From assembly GCA_020854055.1 (NCBI GenBank), contig JADZGD010000150.1:1-52763 (forward strand): 52,763 nucleotides of DNA, in the 5' to 3' direction. This stretch comes from Bryobacterales bacterium. Lineage in GTDB: Bacteria > Acidobacteriota > Terriglobia > Bryobacterales > Bryobacteraceae. Below the pieces are notes generated by a model. The model did not search any database, was not told the origin of the DNA, and saw only the letters and a list, made by a program, of their open reading frames with translations. This document shows, piece by piece, positions 17,094 through 25,831 of the stretch. The position numbers were made by a program, and so were the translations under genes. Within the stretch, counting starts at the first letter, position 1. Every line of letters begins with the position of its first letter.

Positions 17094-18230
17094 ATGCAGA
17101 CGCTGCGGCCCGCCAGCATCGCCGATCTCGCCTCAACGCTACGCGATGCCGGCGCATCCGGAAAATCCATTGCGATTGGGGGCGCTTTCAGTAAGCAGGC
17201 GATGGGCGGCCCGATCGCCGCCGCGGATGTAACAATCTCCACCGCGGCGCTCAATCGCGTCCTCGAGTATGACCCGCGCGACTTGACGATCTCGGTGGAA
17301 GCAGGTCTGCCGTACGCCGACTTGACCCGCCTGTTGGCCGAACATCGCCAGATGATTCCGCTCGATCCTCCCTACGCCGCCCAGTCGACTGCCGGAGGTG
17401 TTGTCGCTGCCAATTGTTCCGGCCCGCGGCGCAGGCTTTACGGTGCCGTGCGGGATTGCATTATCGGCATGAAGTTCGTCACCGTGGACGGCGAGGTGGC
17501 TGGTTCCGGTGGCATGGTGGTAAAAAATGTCGCCGGCCTCGATATGGCCAAAATAATGGTTGGCTCGTTCGGCACGCTGGCGGCAATCGCCGTTGTCAAC
17601 TTCAAGACTCAGCCGGCGCCGGAAACCACCCGCACGTTCCTATTTGAAAATCTCGATTTGGCCGGGGTTCTCACGCGGCGCGACGCGATTCTCAAGGGTG
17701 TTCTTCAGCCCGCGGCCATCGACATGCTGAGTCCGGCCGCGGCCCTGTGCCTTGGGCGCAAGGGCTGGATTCTGGCCGTGGAGGCCGGCGGCACCGCCGA
17801 AACGGTAGCCCGCTATGCGCGGGAGTTGGACAACTTTGAGCCGGTCTACGGCCGGGCGGCCACCGAGTGGTGGGAGGCCATTCGCGAATTTACTCCGGCG
17901 TTTCTTAAAGCCCACCCCGGCGGTGCCGTGGTACGCGTCTCCACCACCTTGCAGGGAATCCGGCAGGTTTTGGAACAGGACCCCACCGTTGCAGCCGTGG
18001 TCCGCGCCGGCAACGGCCTCTGTTATCTGTACACGGAGTCTTTCTCCCAGGCGGCCCGGTTGCTAAATGGCGATGGGCGCCGTGTGATCGAGTTTGCCGC
18101 GTTGGAGGACAAAGCGGACCGGGTATTGTGGCCCACCCCGGGAAGCGACTTTGTCATCATGGAGAGAGTGAAGGAGATGTTCGATCCCCACCGTCTCCTC
18201 AATCGCGGGAGACTCTATGGCCGAATCTAA
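17094..18230 (+). CDS. glcE: Glycolate oxidase FAD-binding subunit GlcE
   Basis: 378 residues, a PCMH-type FAD domain (about 1-175) with SVEAGLPYADL, STAGGVVAANCSGPRRRLYG and GGMVVKNVAGLD, followed by a short C-terminal domain. GlcE with GlcD and GlcF oxidises glycolate to glyoxylate and feeds electrons to the membrane. It overlaps glcF by 14 nt. glcD is absent from the window. It begins 31 bp after the oxidase assembly operon and could be read through from it. Confidence 0.88.
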   Translation: MQTLRPASIADLASTLRDAGASGKSIAIGGAFSKQAMGGPIAAADVTISTAALNRVLEYDPRDLTISVEAGLPYADLTRLLAEHRQMIPLDPPYAAQSTAGGVVAANCSGPRRRLYGAVRDCIIGMKFVTVDGEVAGSGGMVVKNVAGLDMAKIMVGSFGTLAAIAVVNFKTQPAPETTRTFLFENLDLAGVLTRRDAILKGVLQPAAIDMLSPAAALCLGRKGWILAVEAGGTAETVARYARELDNFEPVYGRAATEWWEAIREFTPAFLKAHPGGAVVRVSTTLQGIRQVLEQDPTVAAVVRAGNGLCYLYTESFSQAARLLNGDGRRVIEFAALEDKADRVLWPTPGSDFVIMERVKEMFDPHRLLNRGRLYGRI

Positions 18231-19518
18231 GAAACCCCATCCGCCCGGCCCTCGGCTTTCCGACCTGGACCGTTGCGTTCATTGCGGCCTGTGCCTGAAC
18301 GCCTGTCCCACCTACCGCGAACTTGGCGTGGAGATGGATTCGCCGCGCGGGCGCATCTACCAGATGACGCAGGTGGCCACGGGGGCCATGCCCATTGGTG
18401 ATTCGTACGTGGAGCACATCGACTGCTGTCTTGCCTGCCGCGGATGCGAGACGGCGTGCCCATCCGGCGTGCAATACGGGCGCCTGGTGGAGGCGGCCCG
18501 CGCGCAGATCGAGAGCACGCGGCAGAGGCGTCTCCCATCCCGTATCATTCGCGGCTTCGTATTCGACTACCTGCTGCCTTCCCGAAACCTGATCGCCGTG
18601 GCCGGCGCCCTGCTCTGGCTTTACCAGGCATCCGGTTTGCAGCGCCTGGTGCGCGGCTCCGGACTGCTGAAACTGTCCGGGCGGCTCGCTCAACTGGACG
18701 CCCTCGCGCCGTCCGCCGAGGCTCCGTTCTTCTTCAGCCGGATCGGCAGGAGCTTTTCCGCTGACGGCCAGCGCAGGTACCGGGTCGCCTTTCTGGCAGG
18801 CTGTATCGCCAACGTCGCCTTTGCCCGCTTGAATGATGCTACCGTGCGTGTGCTGCGAAAGAACGGCTGTGAAGTGGTGCTGCCTCCCCGGCAGACCTGC
18901 TGCGGTGCGCTCCATGTTCATTCCGGAATGAGAGAGGGAGCGCGGCAGTTAGCGCGAAAAAACATCGACGCGGTGTTCGCCGCCGGCGAGTTCGATGCCA
19001 TCGTCACCAACGCCGCGGGCTGTGGCTCCACTCTCAAGGAGTATGACGAACTGCTGGAGGACGATCCGGCGTACCGGGGGAAGGCGATCCGCTTCAAGGG
19101 CCTGATGAAGGACATCACCGAGTTTCTGGCATCCATCGAGCTTGATCCGCGCCTGGGACCGGTTGCGGAGACAGTTACCTATCAGGACTCCTGCCACCTG
19201 CTCCACGGGCAGAAGGTGAGAATTCCGCCCCGCCAGTTGCTACAGCGCATTCCCGGCCTGGTTTTCCGGGAGTTGCCGTTATCGGAGATTTGCTGCGGAA
19301 GCGCGGGGATTTACAACGTGGTGCACACGGAGATGGCCATTTCCATTCTGCAAAAAAAGATGCACTCGGTGGAGGAGACCGGGGCCGGAATCATCGCCAC
19401 CGCTAATCCCGGTTGTCTGCTGCAACTTCGTGCCGGAGCCCGGCTCTATGGCAGCCGCCAGCGGGTTGTTCATGTCGTGGAATTGCTTGACGAGTCGTAC
19501 CGCAACTACGGCGATTGA
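18217..19518 (+). CDS. glcF: Glycolate oxidase iron-sulfur subunit GlcF
   Basis: 433 residues. Two N-terminal 4Fe-4S clusters: C20-x2-C-x2-C-x3-C30 (RCVHCGLCLNACPT) and C71-x2-C-x2-C-x3-C81 (CLACRGCETACPSG). Two CCG (cysteine-rich) domains follow, with TCCGALHVHSG and ICCGSAGIYN. It relays electrons from the flavin subunits to the quinone pool. Translationally coupled to glcE. It converges on pyrH with 20 bp between stops. Confidence 0.92.
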   Translation: MAESKKPHPPGPRLSDLDRCVHCGLCLNACPTYRELGVEMDSPRGRIYQMTQVATGAMPIGDSYVEHIDCCLACRGCETACPSGVQYGRLVEAARAQIESTRQRRLPSRIIRGFVFDYLLPSRNLIAVAGALLWLYQASGLQRLVRGSGLLKLSGRLAQLDALAPSAEAPFFFSRIGRSFSADGQRRYRVAFLAGCIANVAFARLNDATVRVLRKNGCEVVLPPRQTCCGALHVHSGMREGARQLARKNIDAVFAAGEFDAIVTNAAGCGSTLKEYDELLEDDPAYRGKAIRFKGLMKDITEFLASIELDPRLGPVAETVTYQDSCHLLHGQKVRIPPRQLLQRIPGLVFRELPLSEICCGSAGIYNVVHTEMAISILQKKMHSVEETGAGIIATANPGCLLQLRAGARLYGSRQRVVHVVELLDESYRNYGD

Positions 19519-19538
19519 TCCGCGAAGAACACCCGCGG

Positions 19539-20249
19539 CTATGCGCTGATGGTTGTGCCCACCCGTTCGCCCATCACTACCCGCAGGATGTTGCCGCGCC
19601 GGTTCAGGTTGAACACCAGGATGGGCATCTGGTTGTCACGGCACATGGCTACCGCCGAGGCATCCATCACGCGCAACGCCTTGGCCAGTACCTCCTGGTA
19701 GCCGATCTGTTCGTACAGAACCGCGTCGGGATTTTGCAGCGGATCCTTGTCGTAAACTCCATCCACCCTGGTCGCCTTGGCGATCACTTCGGCTTTGATC
19801 TCCAAAGCGCGAAGCGTGGCGGCCGTGTCGGTGGAGAAGTACGGATTGGAGGTTCCGGCGGCGAAGATAACGATGCGGCCCTTCTCCAAGTGCCGGATCG
19901 CGCGCCGGCGAATGTAGGGCTCGGCCACCTGGTGCATCTGAATGGCGGTCTGAACCCGGGTTGGAATACCCTGCTTCTCCAGCGCGTCCTGCAGGGCCAG
20001 GGCGTTGATCACCGTCGCCAGCATGCCCATGTGATCCGCGGTTACGCGGTCCATGTTTTGAGCGGCAGCGGCAACGCCACGGAAGAAGTTACCGCCACCC
20101 ACGACAAGCCCCAACTGCACGCCACAGCGGGCAGTCTCGGCGATCTCAACGGCCAGCGACTCTACACGGGCTGGATCAATGCCGAACGAACCGCCGCCGG
20201 CCAGCACCTCGCCGCTCAGTTTGAGAAGTATGCGTTGGTAGCGCGGCAC
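19539..20249 (-). CDS. pyrH: UMP kinase
   Basis: 236 residues of the amino-acid-kinase fold, phosphorylating UMP to UDP in the cytoplasm. Signatures: ILLKLSGEVLAG, LVVGGGNFFRG, FAAGTSNPYFSTDTAA, and KATRVDGVYDKDP. The start at 20249 lies 3 bp after the tsf stop, so it is in the rpsB-tsf-pyrH transcription unit, an order common in bacteria; frr, the usual next gene, is replaced here by the convergent glcF. Confidence 0.95.
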   Translation of the reverse strand: MPRYQRILLKLSGEVLAGGGSFGIDPARVESLAVEIAETARCGVQLGLVVGGGNFFRGVAAAAQNMDRVTADHMGMLATVINALALQDALEKQGIPTRVQTAIQMHQVAEPYIRRRAIRHLEKGRIVIFAAGTSNPYFSTDTAATLRALEIKAEVIAKATRVDGVYDKDPLQNPDAVLYEQIGYQEVLAKALRVMDASAVAMCRDNQMPILVFNLNRRGNILRVVMGERVGTTISA

Positions 20250-20252
20250 CGG

Positions 20253-20891
20253 TTATGCCTTGGCCGGTTGGCCTTCCTCACCCGCCGGGCCGAACGTTTC
20301 ACCTACCTTGAAACGGATGAAGCGGGCCACCGTGATATTCTCTTTGATCGTCGCGATCCGGCTGGCGATCAACTGCCCCACCGTAACCGTGTTTTCTTTG
20401 ATGAAGGGCTGTTCCAGCAGGCAGACCTCTTCGTAGAACTTATTCATGCGGCCCTCTACGATCCGGTCGGCCACAGCCTCCGGCTTGCCCTCGGCAATGG
20501 CGCGTGCTTTCTGGATTTCCTTCTCCTTCTCGATGAGCTCCGGCGTCACGTCTTCACGCCGGATGAACTTGGGGTCGGCTGCCGCAACCTGCATGGCGAT
20601 ATCCTTCACCAGTTCCTGGAATCCTTCGGTGCGAGCCACGAAATCGGATTCGCAGTTGACTTCTACCAACACTCCGAGTTGTGAACCGGGGTGGATGTAT
20701 GTGCCGATCACACCCTGCTTGGTGGCGCGTGACGCCTTCTTCGCCGCCGAGGCGATACCCTTCTTGCGGAGTACGATCGCCGCCTCTTCCAGATTGCCGT
20801 TGGCTTCCACCAGGGCGCTCTTGCACTCCATCATGCCCGCACCGGTACGTTCGCGGAGCTGTTTTACTAATTGCGCGGTAATTTCGGCCAT
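20253..20891 (-). CDS. tsf: Elongation factor Ts, short form
   Basis: 212 residues from the ATG at 20891 (MAEITAQLVKQLRERTGAGM), where all EF-Ts align; the frame continues upstream to 20936 without a ribosome site. It is the nucleotide exchange factor of EF-Tu. The N-terminal UBA-like domain contains the TGAGMMECKSAL motif, and the core has CESDFVART. The length is that of the compact EF-Ts (about 200 residues, as in Thermus) rather than the ~280-residue E. coli form. Confidence 0.95.
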   Translation of the reverse strand: MAEITAQLVKQLRERTGAGMMECKSALVEANGNLEEAAIVLRKKGIASAAKKASRATKQGVIGTYIHPGSQLGVLVEVNCESDFVARTEGFQELVKDIAMQVAAADPKFIRREDVTPELIEKEKEIQKARAIAEGKPEAVADRIVEGRMNKFYEEVCLLEQPFIKENTVTVGQLIASRIATIKENITVARFIRFKVGETFGPAGEEGQPAKA

Positions 20892-20937
20892 AACTGATAC
20901 CTGCCTGAAAATTGGAAAGAATTGAACGCACAGCAAC

Positions 20938-20994
20938 CCCGCGCCGGCAAGGCAGTCCGCCCCGTCGCGGCCGGTTGCGATTCACCGGCGCGGG
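20938..20994 (-). repeat. Long-range 10-bp inverted repeat between rpsB and tsf
   Basis: CCCGCGCCGG (20938-20947) and CCGGCGCGGG (20985-20994) are perfectly complementary across 37 nt. They occupy most of the 121-bp rpsB-tsf spacer. On the transcript this is a strong hairpin with a large loop. It may adjust tsf expression relative to rpsB, or stabilise the mRNA; there is no T-run. Confidence 0.5.
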
Positions 20995-21012
20995 TATTTC
21001 CCAATAGAAAAC

Positions 21013-21915
21013 TCAATGCTGCTCGGTGGCCGTTTCCGGTGAAGCCGGTTCAGCCGCTTCTGATGCCGGTCCCTTGCGGGGCAGCGATACGGATGGGAGA
21101 TCCTCGTCGGACAGCGTTTCCGACATAATCTGTTCGGAGTAGCGCGGATCGATGTACTGCGTGTATTCGGGAATCTCTTCAATCGGCGTCTCGTCGCTGA
21201 CAATCGGTTCGGCGGCGAAATCGTGTTCGGTTGCCAGGGCCCGGCCTTCCACAACCGCATCGGCGATCTTGTTGGTGAACAGGCGGATGGCGCGCAGCGC
21301 GTCATCGTTGCCAGGAATCACGTAATCCACTTCGTCCGGATCGCAGTTGGTGTCCACCACTGCAACCACCGGGATCCCCAGCTTGCGCGCCTCCTTCACG
21401 GCGATCGTTTCCTTATTCGAATCGACCACGAAAAGCAGGTCTGGCAGACCAGGCATATCCTTGATGCCAGCCAGGTTCTGTTGCAGATGCCGGCGCTCCC
21501 GCTCCAGGCGTCCGATCTCCTTCTTGGCGCGGCCGGCGTAGGCGGTCTCGGTCGCCATGGTGTCCAGTTCCTTCAGCCGTTTGATGGAACGCTGAACGGT
21601 AGAAAAGTTGGTAAGCAGCCCGCCCAGCCAGCGCTGGTTCACATAGTACTGCGTGCAGCGGGAGGCCTCTTCCGCAATCGCCTCCTGGGCCTGCCTCTTG
21701 GTTCCGACGAACAGGACGCTTTTGCCCTGTGCCGCCATCTCACCGACAAACCGCATCGCATCCTTGAATAGCTTCAAGGTCTTTTGCAGGTCGATGATGT
21801 AGATTCCATTACGTTCGCCGAAGATGTACTCTTTCATCTTCGGATTCCAGCGCTTGGTCTGGTGCCCGAAATGAACGCCCGCTTCGAGCAGTTCCTTCAT
21901 CGAAATAGACGGCAA
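21013..21915 (-). CDS. rpsB: 30S ribosomal protein S2
   Basis: 300 residues, with signatures ISMKELLEAGVHFGHQTKRW, FVGTKRQAQ, and NQRWLGGLLTNF. It is a structural protein of the small subunit. The start is a TTG at 21915: AAGGAGG lies 4 nt upstream, whereas the first ATG (codon 6) would be 19 nt from it. The C-terminal ~60 residues past the core are an acidic, Pro/Glu-rich extension, longer than the typical 240-residue S2. Confidence 0.95.
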   Translation of the reverse strand: MPSISMKELLEAGVHFGHQTKRWNPKMKEYIFGERNGIYIIDLQKTLKLFKDAMRFVGEMAAQGKSVLFVGTKRQAQEAIAEEASRCTQYYVNQRWLGGLLTNFSTVQRSIKRLKELDTMATETAYAGRAKKEIGRLERERRHLQQNLAGIKDMPGLPDLLFVVDSNKETIAVKEARKLGIPVVAVVDTNCDPDEVDYVIPGNDDALRAIRLFTNKIADAVVEGRALATEHDFAAEPIVSDETPIEEIPEYTQYIDPRYSEQIMSETLSDEDLPSVSLPRKGPASEAAEPASPETATEQH

Positions 21916-22027
21916 ACTTCCTCCTTAAATAGGGTTCGCTCTCCTGAACGGCCTACGTCCAAACGAGATTTGCAGGCCGGGAGACAGGTTGGACCGATAG
22001 GGAAGGAAATCGCGTGGACATGAAGAA

Positions 22028-22050
22028 GCGCCGGAGCGTTACTCCGGCGC
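22028..22050 (-). terminator. Perfect 9-bp hairpin between rpsI and rpsB
   Basis: GCGCCGGAG (22028-22036) and CTCCGGCGC (22042-22050) form a perfect stem with a 5-nt loop. On the minus strand it begins 30 nt after the rpsI stop and is followed by TTCTTC. It most likely ends the rplM-rpsI transcript; alternatively it is part of the rpsB leader. Confidence 0.55.
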
Positions 22051-22080
22051 CTCGAAAGACCACGCAATACCTCATAGTAA

Positions 22081-22479
22081 CTAGCGCTTTGAAAACTGGA
22101 ACCGGCGGCGAGCGCCCTTCTGACCGTACTTCTTACGCTCGTGCGCGCGGGGATCACGGGTGAGAAAGCCGAGTTGTTTCAAGCGGCCGCGAAGCTCCGC
22201 GTTGAACTCGATCAGCGCTCGGGCGATGCCCAGGCGGGTGGCGCCGGCCTGTCCGCTGACACCGCCGCCGTCGCACAGGATCAGGACATCAAACTTGTCG
22301 GCGGTTTCGGTCGCCAGTAGTGGTTGCCGCACGGCCGCCCTTGATGATTCAGTTACAAAGTATTGATCAAATGGCCGCTTGTTGACGGTGATCTGGCCTT
22401 TGCCCGGACGAAGAAAAACCCGGGCGACCGAGGTCTTCCGGCGGCCCGTTCCCAGGTATTGCACTAAATTCGCTGCCAC
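22081..22479 (-). CDS. rpsI: 30S ribosomal protein S9
   Basis: 132 residues from GTG 22479, preceded by GAGAGGA; the longer frame to 22566 overlaps rplM and lacks S9 homology. Core matches are YLGTGRRKTSVARVFL, GVSGQAGATRLGIARAL and the basic C-terminus ending FQFSKR, which reaches toward the P-site tRNA. It follows rplM by 19 bp, the near-universal L13-S9 pair. Confidence 0.96.
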   Translation of the reverse strand: MAANLVQYLGTGRRKTSVARVFLRPGKGQITVNKRPFDQYFVTESSRAAVRQPLLATETADKFDVLILCDGGGVSGQAGATRLGIARALIEFNAELRGRLKQLGFLTRDPRAHERKKYGQKGARRRFQFSKR

Positions 22480-22498
22480 TAAATTCCTCTCGTCTCCA

Positions 22499-22933
22499 TT
22501 ATACGTTTGCCGCCAATGCAACCGGCTTCTGCGCCTGGTGGGGATGCTGGTCTCCAGCATAAACATTGAGTTTGCGGTACATCTGCTTGCCCAGTTTGTT
22601 TTTTGGCAGCATGCCGGCCACGGCGTCTTCGATCAGCTTGATGGGCCGGGTGGCTCTCATCTTCCGGGCCGATACTTCCCGCAAACCGCCCGGATAGCCG
22701 GAGTGTTGGCGGTAGATCTTCTGCTCTTCTTTACGCCCGGTCAAGCGGACCCTGGAGGCGTTGATGACGATCACGTGATCGCCAGTATCCAGAAACGGCG
22801 TATAACTCGGCTTATGCTTACCCATCAGGATCATCGCCACTTGGGACGCCAGGCGCCCCAGGACCACGTCCTGGGCATCCACCACGTGCCATTTGCGCTC
22901 GATCGCCGTCTTGGACGGAACTTCCGTTTTCAT
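22499..22933 (-). CDS. rplM: 50S ribosomal protein L13
   Basis: 144 residues with the L13 signatures KWHVVDAQDVVLGRLAS, MGKHKPSYTPFLDTGDHV and MLPKNKLGKQMYRKL. It is an early assembly protein of the large subunit and first gene of the rplM-rpsI pair. The ATG at 22933 is unambiguous. Confidence 0.97.
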   Translation of the reverse strand: MKTEVPSKTAIERKWHVVDAQDVVLGRLASQVAMILMGKHKPSYTPFLDTGDHVIVINASRVRLTGRKEEQKIYRQHSGYPGGLREVSARKMRATRPIKLIEDAVAGMLPKNKLGKQMYRKLNVYAGDQHPHQAQKPVALAANV

Positions 22934-23086
22934 TAGACAGACTTTCTCCGTGCGAGACTTACAAACATATCAGCTTACCGAATCGGGCCGGTGCTGTCAA
23001 ATTTCGCGCGGGGCCAATTCCGCCCTGGGCCTTCCGGCGATTGGCCGGACACCGTGGCGGAACCGGCCGGCGAACGGTAGCGGCCG

Positions 23087-24331
23087 TCAGCCGAAAGCCA
23101 GCATTACGAACATGGTGAGAATGCCCGAACCGACGACGATAGAGGAGAGCATGATGATTTTCCGTGTAACGGGCCAGAGCCTGAGTTCATGGTGCAACAG
23201 CGGAGGGTTTGTGAAGGCCTTCATCATGGAAGCGAGTACGGTCGCGAAACCCGCTGTCTGCATATCGATGCTATGGCGCATCGCCAGCGTGGCGGCTACG
23301 CCGACCGTGCTGGCGGTGGAAACCAGCCCGCCAAGCAGGACGACAATCAGAAAGCCGAAATGACCCAGGTAGCGCTGCCCCAGGCTGCCGATGATTTGGA
23401 TGGTTATGAAAATCAGTCCGAATTGAAAAACCTTGCGAAGCGACAACGGCGAGGAAAGGTGAATCGCCCCAACACCGCCTTGTTCGGTTTTCTTCTGGGT
23501 CCAAATGCAGATCGCCATAGTTAGTGTCATTACAAACATCGGAGCCGCGGCGCTCAGCGAAGCCGGCGGCGCAAGAATGACCAGGATCAAAAAATTGCGA
23601 ACGAACATTGCGGCCACGGTCAATAGATCAATACTTATCGCCAGCTTGCTAATGTCTCCGGCCTGATTCCTGATAGAACTGGCTAATTCGGCGATCGCCG
23701 CGGTACTGTTCACCAGGCCGCCAAGAATCGCCGAGTAGTACAGGCCGCGCGAAGAGTAGATTTTGAGCAGTACATAGTTGACAAACCCCAACGCCGCAAT
23801 GACCACAATGGTGAGCCATGCTTCGCGTGGATTAATCAGGTTCCACGGATCGACGGTGCGATTGGGTAGCACCGGATAGATTACGAACGCCAGCAGTCCC
23901 AACAACACGGCTGATCTAACTTCAGTCACCAGTAGCCCGCCCGCGAAATGGGTCAGAGCCGGTTTGAGCGACAGCAGCAGCGTCATCAGAATGGCTGCCG
24001 CTACCGGGGTGTAGTGTTGCCCCTGACCGACGAGGATGCCGAGAACGAATGTCAAAATGGCGGCAGCCGACGTGGTGGTCTCAACCGGTTTGCCTTCGCG
24101 TACATTGCGTACGGCAGTTAACAGTACGATCAACAGGACCCCGACAAAAGTGATGTATGCTATCGGCGGGGTGGCAAGAATGCTTAGCGTGCCGGCGATG
24201 GCAATAATGGTGAATGTTCTCGTCCCCAGATCTTTTTGAGACCATTCACGCTCCAGTCCAACCAGCATGCCGATGCCGATGGCGATTGCCAGCTTGATGG
24301 ATATGTCGACGGGCGCAAAGTGATTTTGCAC
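23087..24331 (-). CDS. MgtC/SapB N-domain plus DUF4010 membrane protein
   Basis: 414 residues and about a dozen membrane helices. The N-terminal third has the MgtC/SapB signature (IAIGIGMLVGLEREWSQKD, GTRTFTIIAIAGTLS) and the rest matches DUF4010 (LLGGLVSTASTVGVAATLAM near the end). The combination is common in bacteria and archaea; function is unproven, with MgtC relatives linked to magnesium and ATP-synthase control. It is a single gene, opposite in direction to the 24480 gene. Confidence 0.82.
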   Translation of the reverse strand: MQNHFAPVDISIKLAIAIGIGMLVGLEREWSQKDLGTRTFTIIAIAGTLSILATPPIAYITFVGVLLIVLLTAVRNVREGKPVETTTSAAAILTFVLGILVGQGQHYTPVAAAILMTLLLSLKPALTHFAGGLLVTEVRSAVLLGLLAFVIYPVLPNRTVDPWNLINPREAWLTIVVIAALGFVNYVLLKIYSSRGLYYSAILGGLVNSTAAIAELASSIRNQAGDISKLAISIDLLTVAAMFVRNFLILVILAPPASLSAAAPMFVMTLTMAICIWTQKKTEQGGVGAIHLSSPLSLRKVFQFGLIFITIQIIGSLGQRYLGHFGFLIVVLLGGLVSTASTVGVAATLAMRHSIDMQTAGFATVLASMMKAFTNPPLLHHELRLWPVTRKIIMLSSIVVGSGILTMFVMLAFG

Positions 24332-24479
24332 TTCAACTATTAAACCGCAAAAGATTCAGGCGGCACCCAGGACCGGCCGCCCGGCGAATGTTCCCGCTGC
24401 TTCTTATCAATTAGGATTACCGGTCGTATAGCCATATTTTCTGCTCATAACCCGGTTTGCTCCATGATACACTTCGCGT

Positions 24480-24785
24480 ATGGCTAATGAGACTGCAGCA
24501 GACAAGTATCGTAAAGCGATCGAGGCAGCCGAAGCGATCAGGGTAAAGGCGGTGGAAGAACTGGTCGCCGAGATAAACGGCAGAATTGAGGAGCTGAACA
24601 GCTTCGGGTGCAACTATCGGCTGACCGATAGCGCCCCGAAGCGAAGAGGCCGGCGCTCCGTGTCCGCGCCGGCAAAGTATTGTCCGGTTTGCAAGATTGA
24701 AGGGCATGATGCAAGATCGCATCGTAATCAAAACCCCAAGAAGCCGTTTACGAAAGCGGAACTGCAGGAGCGCGGGCTCGCTTAA
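24480..24785 (+). CDS. Small protein with helical N-terminus and CX2CX4HX4H motif
   Basis: 101 residues. Residues 1-42 form a charged helix likely to be a coiled coil; 55-62 are basic (KRRGRRS); then comes YCPVCKIEGHDARSHR, a CX2CX4HX4H arrangement like a CCHC zinc knuckle with the last ligand His; the C-terminus reads KPFTKAELQERGLA. Similar small proteins occur in acidobacteria as I recall, without known function. Zinc-dependent nucleic-acid binding is a fair guess. Base composition is a little more AT-rich than its neighbours. Confidence 0.6.
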   Translation: MANETAADKYRKAIEAAEAIRVKAVEELVAEINGRIEELNSFGCNYRLTDSAPKRRGRRSVSAPAKYCPVCKIEGHDARSHRNQNPKKPFTKAELQERGLA

Positions 24786-24847
24786 CGGTCCCAACCGGAC
24801 ACCTGCTTTCTCATAGCGCTCCAAACCTGGCGGAAACGGCGTGCCAT

Positions 24848-25831
24848 CTAGCGGGAGCTTTCCGGATACTTCCGCGCCAGGCGGCGGATATCATAGGTGA
24901 ACTGAACAAAGCGCTTCTCCCATCGCTTGGCTCCGGCGGGCGTGTATTCATAGAAGCCCTTCGCATTGGCGACGCCTTGTGCGCCCGAGTCCACTACGCG
25001 CCGCATCAGTTCGGGTACCGTGACCGATCGATCCAGTTCCGGCAACAGGTCCTCCATCACGGCCCGGTAAGCGGGAATTCCGGTCAGGTCCATAAAGCGA
25101 AACGGTCCGGCCAGGGTGATCCACCAGCCCAGGTCGTTACGCACCGAACGATCTACGTCCGCCGGTGTCGCGTAGCCGTTTTCCACCAGGAAGAAAGCTT
25201 CGCGCAACATAGCGTACATAATCCGGTTGGTGATGAAGCCGCGGATGTCCTTGCGCACCAGCGTCGGCTCCTTGCCCCACCGCGCGGCCAGCGCCGCCAC
25301 CCGTTCGGCGTTAGCCAGCTTACTCCGTTCGCCGCAGATGATTTCCAAAAAGCGGGTGATGTGCGCCGGTTCGGCCCAGTGAATACCCAGGATACGCTCC
25401 GGGTTCCGGGTGTCTTTCTGCAGCAGGGTTACCGGAATCGCCGAGGTGTTCGTTCCGATGATCGTACTTTTGGGAAGCGTCTCTTCTAACTTCGCGATCA
25501 CCTCGCGTTTGGTCTCGAAGTCCTCCACAATCGACTCGCACACCAGCACCGCCGGCGCCAGGTCCTCGTAGCTGCTGGTGACGGTTAGTCGCTTCAGAAC
25601 GGCATTTGGGTCGCGCCGCAGCAGTCCCTCGGAGCGCATCTCGCGCAACATTGCACCAATCTGCCGCCTGATACCGCCGCGCCGGGCAACGCTTCGTGTC
25701 ACCGCGATTACCGGATGGCCGGCCGCCAACAGACAGGTGGTGATGCTGCGCCCCATCAGGCCCAGCCCCACCACGCCTACCGGGGTGCGCGCCGCCGGCG
25801 CCGGCCGGATCGCCTTACTGGCCGCTTTCAT
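24848..25831 (-). CDS. 3-hydroxyacyl-CoA dehydrogenase (3-hydroxybutyryl-CoA type)
   Basis: 327 residues. N-terminal NAD Rossmann domain (VGVVGLGLMGRSITTCLLAAG), then ESIVEDFETKREVIAKLEE, GTNTSAIPVT, and the HWAEPAH region where family members have the catalytic His (HFFNP). The C-terminal helical dimer domain follows. It oxidises 3-hydroxyacyl-CoA to 3-ketoacyl-CoA. The ATG overlaps the RidA stop as ATGA. HWAEPAH in place of the common HFFNPP hints at a branch with a different substrate. Confidence 0.85.
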   Translation of the reverse strand: MKAASKAIRPAPAARTPVGVVGLGLMGRSITTCLLAAGHPVIAVTRSVARRGGIRRQIGAMLREMRSEGLLRRDPNAVLKRLTVTSSYEDLAPAVLVCESIVEDFETKREVIAKLEETLPKSTIIGTNTSAIPVTLLQKDTRNPERILGIHWAEPAHITRFLEIICGERSKLANAERVAALAARWGKEPTLVRKDIRGFITNRIMYAMLREAFFLVENGYATPADVDRSVRNDLGWWITLAGPFRFMDLTGIPAYRAVMEDLLPELDRSVTVPELMRRVVDSGAQGVANAKGFYEYTPAGAKRWEKRFVQFTYDIRRLARKYPESSR

